Shown piece by piece: positions 60,351-64,000 of a stretch of 64,000 nucleotides of DNA; the first letter of the stretch is position 1; each line of letters starts with the position of its first letter. The notes beneath the pieces are model-generated. The model saw only the letters and a program-made list of their open reading frames with translations. It was not told the origin of the DNA and searched no databases. Source of the DNA: Castellaniella denitrificans (lineage in GTDB: Bacteria; Pseudomonadota; Gammaproteobacteria; Burkholderiales; Burkholderiaceae_B); contig NZ_JBHSEZ010000001.1 of the NCBI RefSeq assembly GCF_042653765.1, forward strand, positions 682,001 to 746,000, read 5' to 3'. The position numbers and the translations under genes are program-made.

Positions 60351-60371
60351 GTCGTCTCCCGTTCTCGATGC

Positions 60372-60391
60372 GGCCGGCGGACGCGCCGGCC
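60372..60391 (-). promoter_or_regulatory. Hairpin in the operon B leader
   Basis: GGCCGGCG (60372-60379) and CGCCGGCC (60384-60391) form an eight-pair stem about 20 bases upstream of the binding-protein start, just before the Shine-Dalgarno GGGAG. The only -10-like hexamer found on the minus strand is TAGACT near 60412, without a good -35. The remainder of 60392-60492 shows nothing clear. Confidence 0.35.
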
Positions 60392-60492
60392 TGTTTCACA
60401 TGCACGGCGGAAAGTCTATCGACCGTCCCGGAGCGCTGTCGGAAATTGCATCGGGCCAGGGTGGAAAGAAATTCCGCACCCCGGCGCAAGGC

Positions 60493-61404
60493 CTAGGAAG
60501 ACTGGGAGATCCGGGCGCAGAGCGCCTTGATCCATAGGGAAAACGCTAAGTGCGCGCCCGTCAGCGGCGTGGAGGCCTCGCGGCACAGGTAGTAGTGGGA
60601 ATCGGGCGCCGCCCGGATCCCGAACGGCGCGACCAGGCTGCCTTCGTCGAGGTAGGCGCCCGCCAGGCTGCGGCGCGCGATGATGACGCCCTGGCCCGCC
60701 CGCGCGGCGGTCATCGCCAGCCCCACGTCGAAGAAGCTCACGCCCCCTTCGGGTTCCGGCCAATCCAGCCCGGCGGCGTCGAACCAGGGCTTCCAGGGGT
60801 CCAGGGGGCAGCGCAGCAGGTTCGCGCCGGCCAGGTCGGCGGGACGGCGCAGGGCGCCGTGGCGCGCCAGGTAGCCGGGGGCGCACGCCGGGAACACGGC
60901 GTCGCCCGTCAGGCGCTCCGACACCGCGCCCGGATACCGGCCCAGGCCGAAGCGCACCCAGAAGTCCGCCTGCGTGGGGCCGATGTCCAGGTAGGGGATC
61001 GACAGCACCACGCTCATGTCGACGTTGGGGTGGACCGAGGTGAATTCGTGCAGGTGCGGGCCCAGGATGTAATGCCCGAAGGTCGGCGTCGTGACCAGCC
61101 GGATGCGCTCCCGGGGCCGGGACCGGCGATGCAGGGAAATGTCGGACAGCAGGTGCAGCGCGGTTTCGATCTGGTCCAGGTATTCGTGGCCCGCCGCGGT
61201 CAGCGCGACGCCCCGGCTGCCGCGGTCGAACAAGGGCTGGCCAAGCGCGGCTTCCAGCTGGGTGATGCGCTTGCCGATGGCGCTGGCCGTGATGCAGAGC
61301 TCTTCGGCCGCCCGGCCGAACGAACCCAGCCGGGCGGCGGATTCGAACGCCTGGATGGTGGCCAGGGAAGGCAGGCGGAGGTTCTGGTGGGCGAATCGGA
61401 GCAT
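60493..61404 (-). CDS. LysR-family transcriptional regulator, GcvA-like
   Basis: The 303-residue protein has the LysR helix-turn-helix at the N-terminus (LPSLATIQAFESAARLGSFG, ELCITASAIGKRITQLEAAL) and a LysR effector domain. The RLPSLATIQAFESAAR-type start is that of the GcvA subgroup. It lies between cysN and operon B on the same strand and ends 143 bases before the operon B binding-protein gene, so control of operon B is plausible; it is not CysB-like. Confidence 0.9.
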   Translation of the reverse strand: MLRFAHQNLRLPSLATIQAFESAARLGSFGRAAEELCITASAIGKRITQLEAALGQPLFDRGSRGVALTAAGHEYLDQIETALHLLSDISLHRRSRPRERIRLVTTPTFGHYILGPHLHEFTSVHPNVDMSVVLSIPYLDIGPTQADFWVRFGLGRYPGAVSERLTGDAVFPACAPGYLARHGALRRPADLAGANLLRCPLDPWKPWFDAAGLDWPEPEGGVSFFDVGLAMTAARAGQGVIIARRSLAGAYLDEGSLVAPFGIRAAPDSHYYLCREASTPLTGAHLAFSLWIKALCARISQSS

Positions 61405-61510
61405 GTGGCTTCATGGCGACGGGCCGGACGCCGGCCACCCCGCGCCATTCTGGCACGGAGCCCCGCCGCCGCCCATCGGGATTCGCCCCAGCCCGGGACG
61501 GTTCCCGGAC

Positions 61511-61526
61511 GGGGCGGGACCGCCCC
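61511..61526 (-). terminator. Terminator-like hairpin after cysN
   Basis: GGGGCG-N4-CGCCCC forms a six-pair GC stem 12 bases after the cysN stop on the minus strand. It has no T-run and is a weak call. The rest of the 133-base gap to the LysR gene shows no clear promoter. Confidence 0.3.
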
Positions 61527-61537
61527 GGATCGCGCGC

Positions 61538-62836
61538 TCAGCGCCGGACCAGTCCCGCCGCCGCCGTCTGGTTCGTGGCCGTGTCGATCAGGATGAAGGC
61601 GCCCGTGGCCCGCTGGTCGTCGTAGTCGTCCAGGACCAGGGGATCGCGGGCCCTCAGTTGCACGCGGCCGATGTCGTTCATGGCCAGGGTGCCGTTCCAG
61701 TCCACCGAGCGCAGCTCGTGGATGTCGCGCCGGGTGCGCACGGCCTGGACGCGGACCTGGGTCAGGCGGGTGCCCTGCTTCAGCCAGTACAGCCGCGCCG
61801 GATTCAGCGCCTGCTGGTCCAGCCAGCACAGGTCCGCCTCGAAGTCCCGGTCCAGCGCCGGCTGCGCCTGCGCGTCGACCAGCACGTCGCCCCGGGACAG
61901 GTCGATGTCGCGGTCCAGCACCACCGTGATGCTGTCGCCCGGCAGAGCCTGGTCGACCGCCTGCGCGCCGCGCAGCAGGCCCGCGATGCGGGCGGACTCG
62001 CGGCTCGGCAGCACCTGGACGGCGTCGCCGACCTGCCAGGCGCCGCCCCGCAACTGTCCGGCGTAGCCCCGGAACGCGTCGGGACCGCTGCCGTTGTGGC
62101 GGATCACCCACTGCACGAAGAAGCGCGCCTGCCCTTCCTCGCGCTCCGCGTCCACCGGCAGGTTCTCCAGCAGGGTCAGCAGCGGCGGCCCCTGGTACCA
62201 GGGCGTCCGCTCGCTGGGCCGCACCACGTTGTCGCCCGACAGGGCCGACAGCGGCACGATGTGGAAGGCCGGGATGTCCAGGCGCTCGGCCAGGTCGCGG
62301 TAGGCCGCGTGGATCCGCTCGAACACCGCCCGGTCCCAGTCGACCAGGTCCATCTTGTTGACCGCCACCACGATGTGGCGCAGCCCCAGCAGGCGGGCCA
62401 GGGTGCTGTGGCGCTTGGTCTGCGGCAGCAGCCGGCCGTCGCTCGCCCGGCTGGCGTCGATCAGGATCACGGCGGCGTCGGCCGTCGAGGCCCCCGTGAC
62501 CATGTTGCGCGTGTACTGCTCGTGGCCGGGCGCGTCGGCGACGATGAACTTGCGCGCCGGCGTGGCGAAATAGCGGTAGGCCACGTCGATGGTGATGCCC
62601 TGCTCGCGCTCGGCCTCCAGGCCGTCGGTCAGCAGCGCCAGGTCGAGCCCGCTGTCGGGGGCGCGGGTGTATTTCGAGCCCGCGATGGCCTTGAGCTGGT
62701 CGGCGAACACGCCCTTGCTGTCGACCAGCAGGCGGCCGATCAGCGTGGATTTGCCGTCGTCCACGGACCCGGCGGTGATCAGGCGCAGCACACTGGTTTC
62801 CGGCGCGGCCTGCCATTGTTCATTGATTGCGTTCAT
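61538..62836 (-). CDS. cysN: Sulfate adenylyltransferase subunit 1 (GTPase)
   Basis: CysN is the GTP-driven subunit of ATP sulfurylase; with CysD it makes adenylyl sulfate (APS). The 432-residue EF-Tu-like protein has the P-loop GSVDDGKSTLIGRLL, DAPGHEQYTRNM and NKMDLVDWD. No CysC (APS kinase) domain follows, unlike NodQ-type fusions. ATG 62836 was chosen by family start. It follows cysD by 32 bases. Confidence 0.96.
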   Translation of the reverse strand: MNAINEQWQAAPETSVLRLITAGSVDDGKSTLIGRLLVDSKGVFADQLKAIAGSKYTRAPDSGLDLALLTDGLEAEREQGITIDVAYRYFATPARKFIVADAPGHEQYTRNMVTGASTADAAVILIDASRASDGRLLPQTKRHSTLARLLGLRHIVVAVNKMDLVDWDRAVFERIHAAYRDLAERLDIPAFHIVPLSALSGDNVVRPSERTPWYQGPPLLTLLENLPVDAEREEGQARFFVQWVIRHNGSGPDAFRGYAGQLRGGAWQVGDAVQVLPSRESARIAGLLRGAQAVDQALPGDSITVVLDRDIDLSRGDVLVDAQAQPALDRDFEADLCWLDQQALNPARLYWLKQGTRLTQVRVQAVRTRRDIHELRSVDWNGTLAMNDIGRVQLRARDPLVLDDYDDQRATGAFILIDTATNQTAAAGLVRR

Positions 62837-62868
62837 GGTGGGGGATTCCTTTGTCCGGGGCGGGCCGC

Positions 62869-63780
62869 TCAGAAGTAGCCCTGCTTCTTGCGCCGTTCCA
62901 TCGACGCCTCGGAGGTCTGGTCGTCCATGCGCGTGGCGCCGCGCTCGGTGATGGTGGTGACGGCCGTCTCGGCGATGATGTCGGCGGGCGTGGACGCCGT
63001 GGACGCCACCGGGCAGGTGCAGGACACGTCCCCCACCGTGCGGAAGCGCACGCTCAGGCGTTCGACCGGCTCGTCCTCGCGCGGCGGGGTCAGCGGCGTG
63101 ACGGGCACCAGCAGGCCGTTGCGGCGCACGACCTCGCGTTCGTGCGCGTAGTAGATCGAGGGCAGGTCCAGGTTCTCGCGCTCGATGTACTGCCAGACGT
63201 CCAGCTCGGTCCAGTTCGAGATCGGGAAGACGCGGATGTTCTCGCCCGGATGCACGCGGGTGTTGTACAGGTTCCAGAGTTCCGGGCGCTGGGCCTTGGG
63301 GTCCCACTGGCCGAATTCGTCGCGGAACGAGCAGATGCGTTCCTTGGCGCGGGCCTTTTCCTCGTCCCGGCGGGCGCCGCCGATGCAGGCGTCGAAGCCG
63401 AATTCCGCGATCGATTCCAGCAGCGTCGTGGCCTGGGCCGCGTTGCGCGAATCATGGGCATGGCGCAGCACCACCGTGCCGCGCGCGATGGAGTCCTCGA
63501 CGCCGCGCACGATCAGTTCCTCGCCCAGTTCCGCCGCCCGGCGGTCGCGGAAGGCGATCACTTCGGGAAAGTTGTGGCCGGTGTCGATGTGCATCAGCGG
63601 AAAGGGGAAGCGGCCCGGGCGGAAGGCCTTTTCCGCCAGGCGCAGCAGCACGCAGGAGTCCTTGCCGCCGGAAAACAGCAGCACGGGCCGCGCGCATTCG
63701 GCGGCGACTTCCCGCAGGATGTGGATGGCCTCGGATTCCAGCCAGTCGAGATGGGTCCGGGCGAGAAGGGCGGTGCTCAT
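62869..63780 (-). CDS. cysD: Sulfate adenylyltransferase subunit 2
   Basis: CysD is the catalytic subunit of ATP sulfurylase in sulfate assimilation. The 303-residue PP-loop protein has the pyrophosphatase motif LLFSGGKDSCVLLRLAEKAF, HIDTGHNFPEVIAFRD and the C-terminal RRKKQGYF. Its ATG overlaps the cysH stop (ATGA), so cysH-cysD-cysN is a coupled operon. Confidence 0.97.
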   Translation of the reverse strand: MSTALLARTHLDWLESEAIHILREVAAECARPVLLFSGGKDSCVLLRLAEKAFRPGRFPFPLMHIDTGHNFPEVIAFRDRRAAELGEELIVRGVEDSIARGTVVLRHAHDSRNAAQATTLLESIAEFGFDACIGGARRDEEKARAKERICSFRDEFGQWDPKAQRPELWNLYNTRVHPGENIRVFPISNWTELDVWQYIERENLDLPSIYYAHEREVVRRNGLLVPVTPLTPPREDEPVERLSVRFRTVGDVSCTCPVASTASTPADIIAETAVTTITERGATRMDDQTSEASMERRKKQGYF

Positions 63781-64000
63781 GATGTCAATGTTTCCGTAGT
63801 GTCCGTGGGGATGGGGTCGCGCGGGCGCACCCCGGGTCGTCCGGCCGCGCGCAGGTTGCCGGCGTGCAGGCCGCATTCGCGGCTGTCGCGCTGTTCCCAC
63901 CACCAGCGGCCGGCGCGCGGATCCTCGCCGGGGTGCACGGCGCGCGTACAGGGTTCGCAGCCGATCGAGGGGTAGCCCCGGTCGTGCAGCGGGTTGTAGG
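63777..64000 (-). CDS. cysH: Adenylyl/phosphoadenylyl-sulfate reductase (3' end only; start outside window)
   Basis: The last 73 residues are visible. They contain the catalytic-cysteine motif ECGLHAGN and a CEPC pair 30 residues before it. The CxxC pair indicates the [4Fe-4S] type that reduces APS directly, which agrees with a CysDN pair lacking APS kinase. The tail after ECGLH is about 30 residues. The rest of the gene lies beyond the right edge. Confidence 0.9.
   Translation of the reverse strand, partial: YNPLHDRGYPSIGCEPCTRAVHPGEDPRAGRWWWEQRDSRECGLHAGNLRAAGRPGVRPRDPIPTDTTETLTS

Noticed and set aside
58074..60530. 818-codon plus-strand frame opposite operon B
   Set aside because: It is antisense to livH and the binding-protein gene, with His/Gln/Gly-rich composition typical of such shadows.
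61538..62836. CysNC (NodQ-type) fusion with APS kinase
   Set aside because: The frame ends after the third EF-Tu-like domain, with no P-loop kinase domain after it.

Overview
The window is about 68% GC by eye and densely coded. Gene content and order are those of a betaproteobacterium of the order Burkholderiales, most likely family Alcaligenaceae (the Bordetella / Achromobacter / Castellaniella group). The family-level call rests on remembered synteny and was not checked by a search. No rRNA, tRNA, CRISPR array, prophage or insertion sequence was seen. No stretch longer than 300 bases lacks a gene; the longest gaps are 14530-14812, 15137-15357 and 46020-46233. LAYOUT. 1-3229: end of a large FAD / iron-sulfur oxidoreductase that starts upstream of the window. 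3381-10390: a GbsR/MarR-type regulator in one operon with cytochrome bd oxidase (cydA, cydB, the small subunit cydX) and the CydDC exporter needed for its assembly; the cydC end is overprinted on convergent apt. 10937-14529: Kdo synthesis and lipopolysaccharide export (kdsD-kdsC-lptC-lptA-lptB). 14813-18781: hpf, ptsN, hprK, rapZ and rlpA. rpoN, which usually lies between lptB and hpf, is not there. 18786-24627: rsmI, yraN, a GmhA/DiaA-type isomerase, dolP, a thioredoxin-like protein, argB, a HAD phosphatase and moeB. 24624-30975: ctpA, an EnvC-like protein and gpmA on the minus strand, facing a rhodanese-like gene, grxC, secB and gpsA. 30994-33968: trmL, a comF-type gene, a BioC-like methyltransferase and a small toxin-antitoxin pair. 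34074-43506: rimO, rsmB, a DUF4390 gene, an NtrY/NtrX-like two-component system whose regulator has no AAA+ domain, fmt, def and dprA. 43549-46019: HMG-CoA lyase, a small membrane protein and an orphan amino-acid binding protein. 46234-60350: two branched-chain-type (Liv) ABC transporter operons, the first flanked by two CoA ligases, with a Crp-type regulator between them. 60493-64000: a LysR regulator and the sulfate assimilation genes cysN, cysD and the end of cysH. HOW THE GENES WORK TOGETHER. Most of the window is core housekeeping: envelope building, nitrogen-PTS signalling, translation quality control and redox homeostasis, with many ATGA or TGATG stop/start overlaps that indicate translational coupling. 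The accessory part is 43.5-60.4 kb, where uptake of one or two unknown carboxylate or amino-acid-like substrates is linked to CoA activation. MAIN NON-CODING SIGNAL. Three copies (14568-14649, 20265-20346, 46116-46198) of an intergenic repeat of about 82 bases fold into two hairpins, and arm differences between copies are compensatory, so structure rather than sequence appears to be kept. One copy sits where rpoN would be expected. Three genes (kdsD, ptsN, gmhA/diaA) have a -10-like hexamer ending 6-7 bases before the start codon, which predicts leaderless mRNAs.
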